Source: Sternotherus odoratus
Lineage: Eukaryota; Chordata; Testudines; Kinosternidae
Assembly (NCBI GenBank): GCA_032164245.1
Contig: JAVMKO010000006.1
Span: forward strand, 2,867,001-2,931,000
Length of the DNA: 64,000 nt
Direction: 5' to 3'
Shown here: piece after piece, positions 9,680 to 20,540 of the stretch
Layout of the letters: each line of letters begins with the position of its first letter
How positions within the stretch are numbered: position 1 is the first letter of the stretch
Notes under the pieces: generated by a model
The model's database searches: none
What the model saw: only the letters and a program-made list of their open reading frames with translations
Told to the model about the DNA's origin: nothing
Program-made: the position numbers and the translations under genes

Positions 9680-11530
9680 ATGTGTTGAAGTATATCCCAG
9701 TCGTATCACTGGTTGTGTCCAGTCTAAGCGGACCCTGCCATAGTGCGGGAATAACGCTAGGAAAAACCCATGTGTTGCTTCCCCTGTAGAGAGAAACTCT
9801 AGCCTTAGAAGAGAGGTATCTTCAGGGAAGCAATCTGTGTTAGTGGTGAGAGGATGTTGTGTGTGCAGGGGGGATGAGAGGCAACATGCTTATGTGCATG
9901 TGGTTGAGAAGAGAGAATTGGCTGTGAAAAACTGAAAGAGAAGTGGTCACAAATCCCATGCACTATTTTCTTCAGCAAGCCGATAACTTTGCATTCTGCT
10001 ATTGGTTTCACCTACCTGTGCTGCTATCTCTGTATCCATCACTTAAGATGGGATCATCTGGTAAGGTGATTTAAAAGAAAACCAACATTAGCTGGTACAA
10101 TTAAGAGGGAGATAGATTAGAGATGAAGAGGAAACCCCAGAGGAAGTTGGTAAAAAATCAAAATGGGATGAAAGGGAATGGGCACTTTTATATTTTGTCT
10201 GGTTGTTTAGATTGTAACTGTGGCTACATATAATAGATCTTGGGCTTTGTAGCGAGGAAATAGAAATAAAGTGAATTGGCTGTATTATGCATACAAAGGT
10301 ACATGTGTGGTTGATGAGTGGCTGCATCCCATAGCAGTGGTTATTGCAGTCTTCTAGCAGCCAACCTTTCACATACTGTTTTGCCTCAGGAAATCTCCTA
10401 AAACTTAATGTATTGTTTCCCATTTTAACCCTTCTGCACTAGATTATCTGTAATATCAAGGAAGAATGCCAGTTCCTTGTGCACTTGAAGTAAGGTACTA
10501 TGAGGAGGGCTTGGGCTAGGCTGGGGGAAGCCTTTTAATATTAAGAGAAATTCTGTGCATCTCATTCAACAGAATAGACAATTCTTTGAAATTAAAAATA
10601 ATAATTCATGTTTTAAGGATTTGCATTCTGATTCCTACAGAGATTTATAGCAACTATGAAGAACCTTGAAAATTAGTCATTATTTGTTACTCTCCCTTTT
10701 GGAGCTATTTTCTTGGCAGTGGTGTAATTAGATTTGCCTTTTCTACATATCTATCTAGTTAACCACTTTATAATTTATTGGCATTACCACAACATTTCTT
10801 TGCTACATTTTTATAAAAGGTGCTTGCTGTTGCTTCAGAAGCAGTACTAATTTTTATCGTGCTCTGCAATACTCTTTTACTCTCTGAATTTCTGAGATCT
10901 CATTTAAGGTACATTTAGATCTCTGAATAATTGTGATGCTTTTGTCTTTGGGAAAGAAGTCTAATTTTGTTTATAATTATTTAATAACCCATATTTTGGC
11001 TTTAAAACTCCAGAAATGCCATTAAATCCACTTAAATCTTTAATTTCCTTTTTGGTTCATGATGCAAATTAATTAGATGCATTAAGTCTCTAATTTCCTG
11101 CCTGTTTTTTTGTCTTCCCATTTCTTCCTTGGCAAGGCCTGTATTTTAATTTGTTGCAGTTGAATGAATCTTGGCCGTGAATAAGGCTGTTGGCTGTAGG
11201 ACTTTTGGCTTGTTTGTTTTCAGAAATTGGATGGTCTGCCATGAATGAAGCAGAGGGCTACAGCAAGAGAAAAGATGATCTTGTGGTTTAGGGAGTTGAA
11301 TGCTACCTGGAAGAACTCTGTTGTATCCTTGCCTCAGAGACAGAGTTTGTGTGTGATGCAAGGCACATTACTGAAACCAAAACTTTCACAGCTGGCCACT
11401 AACTGTGTGTTCCTCATTTTCTGAGTATCCAATTTAAGACACTTGGGGTCTCATGTCCAGACATGCTGAGCACCCACAACTGCAGCTATGGCTGATTTAG
11501 CTATAAGAGGACAATGCTATCTGGAGGAAT
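9680..11530. other. Intergenic sequence without recognised features
   Basis: AT-rich single-copy-looking DNA. I found no exon with splice signals, no repeat ends and no RNA gene. Confidence 0.4.
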
Positions 11531-11534
11531 AAGC

Positions 11535-11615
11535 ACAGGAATTGGGTGTTTGTGGGACTAGTTCTAATCTTGACTCTGATGTTGATTCACTTTGCAGCCT
11601 TGAGCAAGTCACTTT
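11535..11615 (+). repeat. MIR/CORE-type SINE, left half
   Basis: The stretch ttgactctgatg...ccttgagcaagtcacttt is typical MIR. The element resumes at 19536 with tttgttcatttataaaatgggg, the next part of the MIR consensus, after an interruption by a MITE and a retrovirus. Confidence 0.7.
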
Positions 11616-11696
11616 GGCCCAGATTTTTAAAGGGATTTAAGTGTTGCTCTGTTCAGCATTGCAAGGCCTAAGTGTCATTTTCAAAAGTGACCTAGG
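11616..11696. repeat. MITE, left half, split by the retrovirus
   Basis: It begins ggcccagatttttaaaggg and pairs with ctttagatatctgggcc ending at 19535. The two halves are largely complementary (for example gttcagcattgcaa with its counterpart gagcattgcaatgcagag). The element is therefore a palindromic MITE interrupted by the retrovirus at 11697-19424. Superfamily not assigned. Confidence 0.6.
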
Positions 11697-12501
11697 TGTT
11701 GTAGTGGTGTAGTGTTGTTGTATGGTGTCCAGAGGCTACCGGTGTGGTGCTTCTGCTTTCTCCTGTTGATATCACTCGGCTGCGTGCGTGTGTTCCCTCT
11801 GTGTGCTGCCCCAGCTCTGTACAGATAGCTGACGCAGCAGACTCGACGAGAACCCCCAATAACCACAGAGTCTTAGTAAGGTACAAAGGCACCTCGGCCA
11901 GGGTTTATTGCGACCCTGACACCCTTTCTGTTTCCAGCGGATTTCTCAGTCCACCAGACATACAGCTAGAGAGTGACGCTTGGCAATGGACACAGCTCAG
12001 TGACGGGACATTGTCACTCCCCCTCGAGCCGGACAAAGACATTCTGGTGACACATGCTTATATACAGATACAGAACAAGTTACACATCACTCTTGACGTA
12101 TTCAGGTTCAACCCCTCCTACGTAGTAAGGTGCAGCCCATTTACCTCGTTAGGTGCCGCCTCACCCCTTGCACCTGTTGTTTTGATCAAAACAACTCTAT
12201 CCATCATTTTACCCTTTTGCCCCTGTCATTGGGATGGCTCATGAGGTTACCCGTTATCTGAGGAGTGTCCTTGGTTTATAATGTACCTCATTACTGTGTT
12301 TATACTGAAATTATAATGAGTATAAATTCTTACGATATCAGCCCTCTTCCTGCCAATTTCTGTGAGCCGGTCCAGCCTTAATTGCTCACAGCTGCAATTT
12401 GCTTCATATTAGCAAAGACTTGACCATACTTTAGTTCAGGCCTCAGACTGGGCCCTCAAGTAGGCCTTTAGCCTTTACTTACATTGCCTTTACTTACTAC
12501 A
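11697..12501 (-). repeat. Retroviral 3' LTR (805 bp)
   Basis: It starts TGTTG and ends TACTACA on the plus strand and therefore has TG...CA ends. Read leftward, a TATAAA box lies at 12275-12280 and an AATAAA polyadenylation signal at 11904-11909, giving approximate U3, R (about 350 bp) and U5 divisions. A 166-codon open frame on the opposite strand is present in both LTRs but is not a recognised protein. Confidence 0.93.
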
Positions 12502-12511
12502 TTCCCCCACT
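12502..12511 (-). other. Retroviral polypurine tract
   Basis: Directly abutting the 3' LTR, the minus strand reads AGTGGGGGAA, the expected plus-strand primer for this orientation. Confidence 0.8.
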
Positions 12512-13009
12512 TTTTGTCTTTTTAAGGGGAGGACGTTTACCCATCATCCCGGAAAAGCATAATGTAGGGACGAAAGATAACCCAGTGGGCTAAACACTGT
12601 GAGGTGGTTACCTTATTTTACCATCCATACACTCATGCCCCTGCTGTCTGATTAGTCTGCACATTCCCTCGTACGACAGACAGACAGCTTTCATTATCCA
12701 ATTATTTTTCGAATCCCATATGGTGGGCCTGGGAATGTTAGGCCCGGGACCACAAATTATGTGGGGTTCAGTAGTCAACCTGATATTATCGTAAGGGCTA
12801 CAAGGGGACATCTAAACTATATCTAAGATATAAAAATTCATAATCAAATATATGACTTATCTATTGATAAATGAGAGTATATATGTATATGTTTATATGG
12901 ATACAACGATTATATTCTTAAAATTGATACTTTAACTTCTTACTTTATGAAATGATTATATAGGTATATATATACCTTTGAATATATGGAAACATATCTG
13001 TACCTTTAC

Positions 13010-14853
13010 TTACTCTGGGACATGATTATTTGGGCGTACAACCGCAGTGTTGATTGCTATTTCCATTACCTTGTCCACTCGACCTTGTAACTTGGCGTGT
13101 TTTGTTTGATGGATCATACAGCAACACATTCCCATCAAAACTACTACAGTTAGGGCCTGGATTCCCATGAGGATTACACTTAGGGTGCAAACCACTGGAT
13201 GTAAAGTTATATCCTCAGGGATGGCCCACCAGGGTGTTTCCACTGCATGTTGAACTTTATCGACTTCATGCATTTGCTGTTGTATTAAGTGGGCTATTGG
13301 TATTAGGGACTCTTTTGTCCTGGTCACTAAATCATGTATATCTAACTGTAAAAACTTTACAGGTGGAAACAGATCAACTAGTAAATCTTGCAGATGTTCA
13401 TGAATGATGACCGTTTCAGTGACAGCTTTACCCTTCTTTGTTGGCCAAAAGGCATGGGTTCCTATTTGGATAGTGCGAATGACTGGTACACAAAATCCTG
13501 CCTCACTTGCAGGGCAGATATCACCATCAATAGAGAAATTAGAATACCCTATGGCACAGGCCATATCCTGAACACGTACTACTTCCTTAACCAATTCTTT
13601 TTGCACCAACCGTGCCCAGCCTTTTCTAGTAGTATTAATATCAATTTTGGCATAGCACTCACACAGCCACCATCCATTAAATTTCGTACAACACGCCTGA
13701 TTAATCTCTGAGCTAGTCTCCGTCACTAGACGCACAGTGGGGTAATGTTGCACATAAGTGTTATTTACCAGAGTCCCCACACTATTAGCATAGTATACTT
13801 TAACTGGCTCCTGTAACCATCTGGGCACTGCCATCATGAGATGTATGCATTTGCATTCCCCTTGATTTCTTTTTGGGATGCTGTCAAATTTTGCAAATTT
13901 TAGAAAGATAGGCATTATATGTTCTATGCCTTGTTGTTGTAATTGGCTCATGATGGTGGCACGATTTAAGATACGTGGCCAATTTTGAAGCTGCAGTTGC
14001 AACAAATTTTGCTGTACCATCTCTATTACTCTGCTTCCATAGGCGGTGCAGGCTACTGCCAATGAAACGTCATTGTTTTGTATGCTGTTAATGAGAGACA
14101 AAATAGTGGCATTTAAGTGTTGAAACCCTTGTGCAATGACATGCATATTGTCAATAGTGATTGCATGTTGGTCCATTAGCAAACTGCTAACACCTCAGTA
14201 GCAGTGTATGGAGGGAAGGAAGGAGATGGTGTTGGGAATGTGGTAGGTTGTATTATGCATGTTAGAGTGAGATCTTCCCCCACTATTCCTGTGATGTAAT
14301 CTTCCATAATCTGCTTTGGTGCTACTAGAGCATGCTCCATTTGTGGAGTTGCTCATTTTCTTTCCTCATGTATATTTTGTTCAGGGTGTATTGGTGTAGT
14401 ACCGGGAACATCGTTGTTTAAACCTGGAGGAGGGAGAGCCAAAATATCCATGGGTTTACAATTTACAATAATATCAACTTTCCAACAACATGCATAACCC
14501 CCCTGTGTCTCTTTACTTAAAATCAGTGCTTTTTCTATTCGTGTAGGTGTGTCCTCAAACTTTAGATCCAGTCTATCATTCTTAACTTCCCATGCCATCT
14601 GAATTGGGAAGGGCGAAACTCTGAGTATGTGTCCTGTTTGTTGCTGTCCTTTACTTTCACACACCAACTTCAACACAGTGCCGGTAGGGTGCTGCTGACT
14701 AGGTGTCTCCCATTTGTTTGGATTATCTGCTGTTTCGACCCAAAAGCTTCTGGTCACTGAATGCGTTAGGTTGAGTTTAGTGACATTTGTTAGTCCCTTT
14801 ACATCTTGGGCTATCACCAACACGCTTGCCAAGGTCCAGATCCATGGTGGCAT
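13010..14853 (-). pseudogene. Retroviral env remnant
   Basis: The upstream frame (14853-14353) starts MPPWIWTLASVLVIAQ, a likely signal peptide, followed by a cysteine-bearing, N-glycosylation-site-containing surface domain. A TGA stops it at about 14350. After a further stop and a frame change near 14180 the second frame (14182-13010) continues for 390 codons. It ends with a hydrophobic span around the residues TLSVILMGIQALTVVV, followed by a cysteine cluster and a short basic tail, typical of a transmembrane subunit. I do not see a clear furin site or the CX6CC motif of gamma-type Env. Function: receptor binding and fusion in an intact virus; this copy is broken. The Env family is unassigned. 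Confidence 0.7.
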
Positions 14854-14944
14854 CTTAACCTGTGAAAATACAAATCACACTCGCCTCTCCTTTATGGGCA
14901 CAGAATTTATAATAAAGGTTAGATATTTTTTATATATATGGTTT

Positions 14945-14971
14945 GTTTTTTTTTTTTTTTTTTTTTTTTTT
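14945..14971 (+). repeat. Poly-T run inside the provirus
   Basis: An uninterrupted T tract of about 27 bases between env and the integrase remnant. No flanking target duplication is evident, so it is probably an expanded slippage tract of the provirus, not a retroposed poly-A tail. Confidence 0.6.
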
Positions 14972-15116
14972 GCATTACTAATGCTCCAAGTAAACTGACT
15001 CTTCGCCCTTAATTGTCTAGTAGGGTAGGGTCTAGTCAATTCAAAGCGTTTTAATTGTCTCCAAGCAAGGTGTAGCAATAAGTGGGGTGCTGAGATTAAA
15101 GCTCATAAAACTTCTA

Positions 15117-15545
15117 TTACCTAGTTGGAAGGTTTCCATGGTACTTACTGCACTTGCTTATCTTGTATATTTTTCTGTAAAATAAGCACATACATGTAAC
15201 ATACATGTTCAACCCATATATTTCTTTAATTGCATAGCATGCTTCCAGTGTGGCTGTTCCTCTATGTTCACTAGGTATAGGGATGGTCCCAATTTCTCCA
15301 AAATGGGCTAGGGTCCATTCCATTCTGCTTTAGGAAAAAAAATTTATTTTTTTTTTCTTGGGACCCGGTTCAATTTTAACCATTACTTGGTCTCCAGTTT
15401 TCCATTGTTTAATGTTATTGTGTGCATCAAAAGCTTGATTTATCTTTAGCTGTTTTGCCTCTTGCTGTGCTGCAGCAGCTCCTTGCACTGTGCCCAGCCA
15501 ATATTTAAAACTGTTTATCCAGGTGGTACTTATGGTTAATTGCAT
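15117..15545 (-). pseudogene. Retroviral integrase C-terminal remnant
   Basis: Near the start the frame contains KTGDQVMVKIEPG, like the beginning of the integrase C-terminal SH3-like domain, preceded by a helical QQEAKQLKINQAFDAH segment. A second short frame (15323-15117) follows after stops. The catalytic core is absent: only about 75 bp separate this fragment from the end of the reverse transcriptase fragment at 15620, where RNase H and the integrase zinc-binding and DDE domains would need well over 1 kb. Confidence 0.6.
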
Positions 15546-15619
15546 TATCTTTTGCCTGAAGCTCTTGTAAACTCTGTATCTCTTTTTGGTTGTTTTCTCT
15601 GTTTTACTTTTTTTTACTT

Positions 15620-16350
15620 TTACTTGTACTCTAGTTCTATAGTTCTAGTTCTGAGTTGAATTCCTAAATACTGCACTTCTTTCTGTTTAATCTGAGACGT
15701 AGAGGGGTTAAGTTTCAAGCTATACACTTGGCAGCACACAAGCAGCTGCTGCATTAACTCTTCATGTTTCTGCTCTGTTTTACTCACAATTAAAATGTCA
15801 TCTACATATTGAACAATTCTCTCTGTTTGTAACAATCCTTTTTTTTTCAGCATATCTCTCACCACAGTATGAAAAATTGTGGGTGCATTACAGTACCCCA
15901 TTGGTAACACATTCCAACAGTAATGCATACCTTGGAATACAAAAGCTGTTTTATACTGAGACTTAGGTTCCAAAGGTAAACTCCAAAAGCTATTTGCTAC
16001 ATCAAGTACAGAAAACCACTTCATGTCAGGGGTAACTACTTCCAATAATTTAGGGTACACTGCCACTACAGGTGCTCCCCTTTTGGCAGTTTTATTTAAC
16101 CCCTGATAGTTAATAGTTAATCTCTAAGTCCCATCAGGTTTTTTAACTGGCCAGATCGGTGCCACGTTAGGCGCTGAACATCTTCTGATTAGATTTCTTT
16201 TTTCTAGTTCTGTTATTACCTGTCTTAACAATTCCTTTGCCTCCTGAGGTATTGGGTACTGTTTTAAAAAAAAGGAGGTGTATTGCCCTCTAATGTAACA
16301 GAAGTTTTTATTTCACCCTTGTTTAGGGAATTTACTGCCCAGACAGATTG
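15620..16350 (-). pseudogene. Retroviral reverse transcriptase fragment
   Basis: The frame 16066-15620 contains palm motifs in order: VLDVANSFWSLPL, LPMGYCNAPTIFH and the catalytic YVDDILI. Upstream, in another frame at about 16350-16080, are the N-terminal RT motifs, including PVKKPDGT just before a stop and LTINYQGLNK just after it. RT is thus interrupted by at least one stop and one frame change. RNase H is missing downstream. Confidence 0.85.
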
Positions 16351-16359
16351 AATTTCACT

Positions 16360-16803
16360 TCACCAGCTCTCCCACCTTTTTGGTATGGGAGGCGGTGGTT
16401 TGGGTTTTATTGCTCTTATCATCTGTGTGGCGAGTCCCATAGGAATTATATTTACTTCATCAGTATCGTGCATTACAGTGAGAGTCTGTCTAATACACAT
16501 ATTGGGAAAATCTAAGATCAATCCCAAACGCTTAATTGTCTGTGCTCCAATTAGATTTTCTCTCCCTGCAACAGCACAGTTCTCCTGACTGGTATGCATA
16601 CCAAACTGGAGGGGGAGGATTTTAACAGTATACGTCTGATTAGTTCTAGAAATCCCCTGTATTTGTACTGACTCTCCAGTTGGAAAAGAGTTAAAGTCAT
16701 CTTTTACTATAGGAATTCCAGCCCCCGTATCTACCAAAAAATCAATTAGCTCATCTCCGACTCGAATGCTTAAATGGGGGCGCCCCCAGACATCGACTGT
16801 CAT
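16360..16803 (-). pseudogene. Retroviral aspartic protease
   Basis: The active-site motif FLVDTGAGIPIV is followed by the flap-like region and the LGLILDF segment near the C-terminus expected of retropepsins, within a 147-codon open frame. The frame stops at 16360, just before the reverse transcriptase region. It would cut Gag-Pol in a working virus. The domain itself looks intact but the surrounding polyprotein is broken. Confidence 0.8.
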
Positions 16804-17099
16804 GGGTTGTTGAAAAATGCATTCCGAGTCGTGGATAGGGTTGTCCTATGCTACTAAATCAGTAGCAACTGGGTCGTTCAATCCTGTTGCCAGGACTGTC
16901 GCCCTAGCTATGTTGTCACTGTTTTGTCTCTCTCCTGTTGAGATTCTTTACCAATCACACATACTTGCAGCTGCGTTTGCAGCTTTTCAATCTCTCCCTT
17001 AAGGTCTGAATTCTCCTGTTTCAGAACTCTAAAAGGTACCCGCGCACCCTCTCTATCACTATCTCATTCTATATGATCTACGACCTCTCCAGCTCCGGC

Positions 17100-18554
17100 C
17101 GCGACTACGGGGGGAGTATCCAGGACCCTCTGTTTTCCACTGTCCTAACTGAGTACGCAGCTCCTTGACAGGAGTTCCTTCTTGCTGTTTAACTGCTGTT
17201 TCAACTTTTGCAATCTATTTATCCCAAGCCAAATCTTTACCTCCATTCTCACACCAAGCATTCATCCAGTCTAATACACCAGGTGGCAACGCTTCCAGAA
17301 CTATAGCTTTCAAATCTTCCATGTTAGCATTCACACCTGAGAATCTAATATAGGTTTGAATCCTTTCTGCCAGTTTCGCAGGAGCCTCTCCTGGTAACCG
17401 GGCTATCCCTTTAAGGATTGCTATCTCACTAGATAACTTAAAGTGCTTCTGCACTACGCGTTTAATCATCTGTTCAACATCATCATCAAAACCAAGGGTG
17501 TGACAGTTGAGGGGTCCTAACAGCGTTTGTACTAGAATAGGTTCCTGCAACATGTCAATTCGTACAGCTTTGAGTAACTGCTCGCCTCTATGGAGCTATG
17601 CTATAAACTCATTGAAATTATCAGAGGGGGGGGGGACCCACAGCTCTAGCTAATGCAGTTAGTTCATTAATCTTTAACACGCTGAGCCTAGCTGTCAATC
17701 CGCTCACGCGGGGTTTTTTAGATTCATGACCCTTTTATAGTGTTAGCCAATCTGTTTACTTCATTATCCATTTCCTTAAATAACTGTGAAGGGGTGTTTA
17801 CATTTGGGGGACTGCACGGGGATTTATCAAGATTAAAGGGGGAATTTGATTTTCACCCTCACCTATTTCTCCTGTTTTTACTGGAATCAATCTAGGTTTT
17901 GGGGAGGGCTTGCCCAGAACCTGGCTTGCATCATACGGTTGCAGTGCGGTGCGGTAGCTCCTGCCCATGGGTCATGGCAGGATGCTTTAACAGAGTCATT
18001 CTACATGTCCCCATTGCAGCATCCATCTCAACTGTCCATGTGCTATCTCTTAACTTGGCAAGAGCCACCTGTTTCCATTTCTGTCCCCACTCCTCAGGCA
18101 CTATAAAAGTACTTGAAGAACACTGAACCCTAGGGGACGGTACTTTTTGCTTTTGCAGGTTTTCTACAGCTGTTTCTAATTTTTTATTTTCCTGCCTCAT
18201 TTTCTCGAGCATGTCATGAGTTTGGATCGCTTGCTCGACTGCCCGGGTTATCTCTTCTGCTAATTCTGTTTTTTCTGTTAGTTCTTTAGCCAGCATTCCA
18301 GCATGCTGTCTTAACCATCTCACTGCCAGAGACGTAAGTTGCAAGATTCTTGCTTTTTTACTCTTATTACTGTTTCTTAGAGCCTCGGTTTCTACCATCG
18401 CTCTACATATGCCAGTCCATGTTTCCCCACTCTCTTTTTTAAATTCATATGGACCCCCCTTACTGGCAATCCAGTGGGTCCAACAATTATTAAACTCCGT
18501 GGGGATCATAAGGGAAGGGATAAGGGGGTTCCCTAGCTCGAGATTTACTGCCAT
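17100..18554 (-). pseudogene. Retroviral gag remnant
   Basis: The first frame (18554-17931, 207 codons) starts with a methionine about 45 bp after the primer binding site and contains a strong coiled coil (repeated E/K/L heptads through LTEKTELAEEITRAVEQ). A second frame (17553-17215) has a capsid-like segment with LPGEAPAKLAERIQTYIRF and a conserved LPPGVLDWM stretch. They are separated by stops around 17600-17900. No intact CCHC zinc knuckle was found. A coiled coil in N-terminal Gag is unusual outside a few lineages, but I cannot place it further. Confidence 0.65.
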
Positions 18555-18600
18555 GTTAGGTCGCGAGTCCCACCACGGAAGTTTTGCTTACTTACCAGAT

Positions 18601-18618
18601 CAGCGGTCGGGGTCACCA
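18601..18618 (-). other. Primer binding site, tRNA-Trp type
   Basis: One base inside the 5' LTR the minus strand reads TGGTGACCCCGACCGCTG. The first 13 bases match the primer site complementary to tRNA-Trp known from avian leukosis-type viruses (TGGTGACCCCGAC), after which it diverges. Confidence 0.75.
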
Positions 18619-18619
18619 G

Positions 18620-19424
18620 TGTTGTAGTGGTGTAGTGTTGTTGTATGGTGTCCAGAGGCTACCGGTGTGGTGCTTCTGCTTTCTCCTGTTGATATCACTC
18701 GGCTGCGTGCGTGTGTTCCCTCTGTGTGCTGCCCCAGCTCTGTACAGATAGCTGACGCAGCAGACTCGACGAGAACCCCCAATAACCACAGAGTCTTAGT
18801 AAGGTACAAAGGCACCTCGGCCAGGGTTTATTGCGACCCTGACACCCTTTCTGTTTCCAGCGGATTTCTCAGTCCACCAGACATACAGCTAGAGAGTGAC
18901 GCTTGGCAATGGACACAGCTCAGTGACGGGACATTGTCACTCCCCCTCGAGCCGGACAAAGACATTCTGGTGACACATGCTTATATACAGATACAGAACA
19001 AGTTACACATCACTCTTGACGTATTCAGGTTCAACCCCTCCTACGTAGTAAGGTGCAGCCCATTTACCTCGTTAGGTGCCGCCTCACCCCTTGCACCTGT
19101 TGTTTTGATCAAAACAACTCTATCCATCATTTTACCCTTTTGCCCCTGTCATTGGGATGGCTCATGAGGTTACCCGTTATCTGAGGAGTGTCCTTGGTTT
19201 ATAATGTACCTCATTACTGTGTTTATACTGAAATTATAATGAGTATAAATTCTTACGATATCAGCCCTCTTCCTGCCAATTTCTGTGAGCCGGTCCAGCC
19301 TTAATTGCTCACAGCTGCAATTTGCTTCATATTAGCAAAGACTTGACCATACTTTAGTTCAGGCCTCAGACTGGGCCCTCAAGTAGGCCTTTAGCCTTTA
19401 CTTACATTGCCTTTACTTACTACA
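18620..19424 (-). repeat. Retroviral 5' LTR (805 bp)
   Basis: Same length as the LTR at 11697-12501, and by eye the same sequence throughout. On the minus strand TATAAA lies at 19198-19203 and AATAAA at about 18827-18832. It is followed on the minus strand by the primer binding site. Confidence 0.93.
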
Positions 19425-19429
19425 CTAGG

Positions 19430-19600
19430 CACTTAGACTCCTAGCTCACATTTTAAAATGAGACACGCGCCTAAATCAGTTGAGCATTGCAATGCAGAGC
19501 AATGTCTAAATACGGTACCTTTAGATATCTGGGCCTTTGCCTTTGTTCATTTATAAAATGGGGAGTTATGAAGATAAAATCATTAATATTTTTAGGTTCA
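19430..19600 (+). repeat. Right halves of the split MITE and MIR-type SINE
   Basis: 19430-19535 is the right arm of the palindromic MITE ending ctgggcc. From 19536 the MIR consensus resumes with cctttgttcatttataaaatgggg. Together with 11535-11696 this shows three layers of insertion. Confidence 0.65.
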
Positions 19601-20300
19601 GGTAGTATAGTGAGTGCATAGAAGACAATCTGAAATTAATAATTCTGGGTTTGGGTGGTGTGCAATAAGTAAGGCCTGTGGCCACACATTTAATGATGAA
19701 CATAGAAAGACCCACTGAGCAATTAATTATCCAGTCAGTGAACGTTGTCCATCATGCGTGGTGAATGATGCAGAGGTTTTGTGGGAAAAAATACTGTGTG
19801 ATTTGTGTAATTAAAGACTATCTGTTCATAGCATACAAACAGCAAAGTTGGATGACCGTGTAAAATATTCTCTCTGGAAGATGGCAGGGTAACACACTAT
19901 TTTATTTCTTAGAATACAGAACCCTAACACACAAAAATCAGAGAAAGACAAAGCAGGTTGCTCCCCAAGGCAGAGAGGCACAACTTAACCCACTTTGCTC
20001 TACTGACTCTTTACAGACTGACTGCTGAAAATCCAGATCACATGCTTCTGTACAGAGCCCCCAAGCCTACAAGAAAGACCAGGAAACCTTTATACTTCAA
20101 GTGACAGCTTGAATTTTTAACACCGTATTCAATGCACTGCTGTATCATTATATACAGACAACCTTAATTCTGCCACTTCCTAACTTTCCTGTACTTGACC
20201 TTGCAACTTTATTTTATTGTAACACATGTATGGTATTTACAGTATCTCTACAAAATACACTGTAGTTTATGCACACATTTATGTACTTCATAATGCATGT
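19600..20300. other. Intergenic sequence upstream of the FBXL locus
   Basis: No gene or repeat with definable ends recognised. A TATA-like or CpG promoter for the FBXL locus is not evident. Confidence 0.35.
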
Positions 20301-20456
20301 TAGTATGTGGTAGGTGGCAGTCATGCTATCTCATTCAGGCAACTCCCTTCTCTTGTAGGCTTTGGGCCACAGGGCTTATATTTGCATAATACTTTTCTTG
20401 GCTATGTAACTAATTGTTTTGTGTTTAAAGAGAGTGGAAGAATGCAGGAGAAAAGT

Positions 20457-20537
20457 ATGCCAGCCAGTAATACAGGGATAATGACTGCCACTCACTTACT
20501 GCAGTTACGGCAAGAAATGCCGACTGAGATAATCCGG
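20457..20537 (+). pseudogene. FBXL-like gene, N-terminal part of F-box
   Basis: ATG at 20457 opens MPASNTGIMTATHLLQLRQEMPTEIIR, of which EMPTEII is a typical F-box start (LPxEII). The frame then meets TAA at 20538-20540. Reading past it in the same frame gives FPSAEKSKVRATCSRFKDL and VDQPVMWQ, a good second half of an F-box. A 17-nt stretch gtaatttccttctgcag (20537-20553) with GT and AG ends sits at the break; it is too short for a spliced intron. The F-box also seems short by several residues, so a deletion probably damaged it. F-box proteins bind SKP1 in SCF ubiquitin ligases. Confidence 0.6.
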
Positions 20538-20540
20538 TAA

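Larger units (their letters stand above)
11697..19424 (-). mobile_element. Endogenous retrovirus, full structure with two LTRs
   Basis: A 7.7-kb provirus lying on the minus strand, with 5-bp target duplications ctagg at 11692-11696 and 19425-19429. Read leftward the order is 5' LTR (18620-19424), tRNA-Trp-type primer site, gag (about 18554-17100), protease (16803-16360), partial reverse transcriptase, an integrase C-terminal remnant, env (14853-13010), polypurine tract and 3' LTR (11697-12501). The two LTRs appear identical, implying recent insertion or LTR conversion. Nearly every gene carries stops or frame changes and most of RNase H and integrase is deleted. The presence of env and the tRNA-Trp site point to a true retrovirus lineage, but I could not assign a genus. 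Confidence 0.93.

Noticed and set aside
11744..12244. 166-codon open frame, present identically at 18667-19167
   Set aside because: It lies in the LTR antisense to the provirus, crosses the TATA and polyadenylation signals' complement and matches nothing I recognise. Presence in both copies follows from LTR identity.
14945..14971. Poly-T tract as the tail of an inserted processed copy
   Set aside because: No target duplication and the flanking sequence does not resemble a transcript; slippage in the provirus is simpler.
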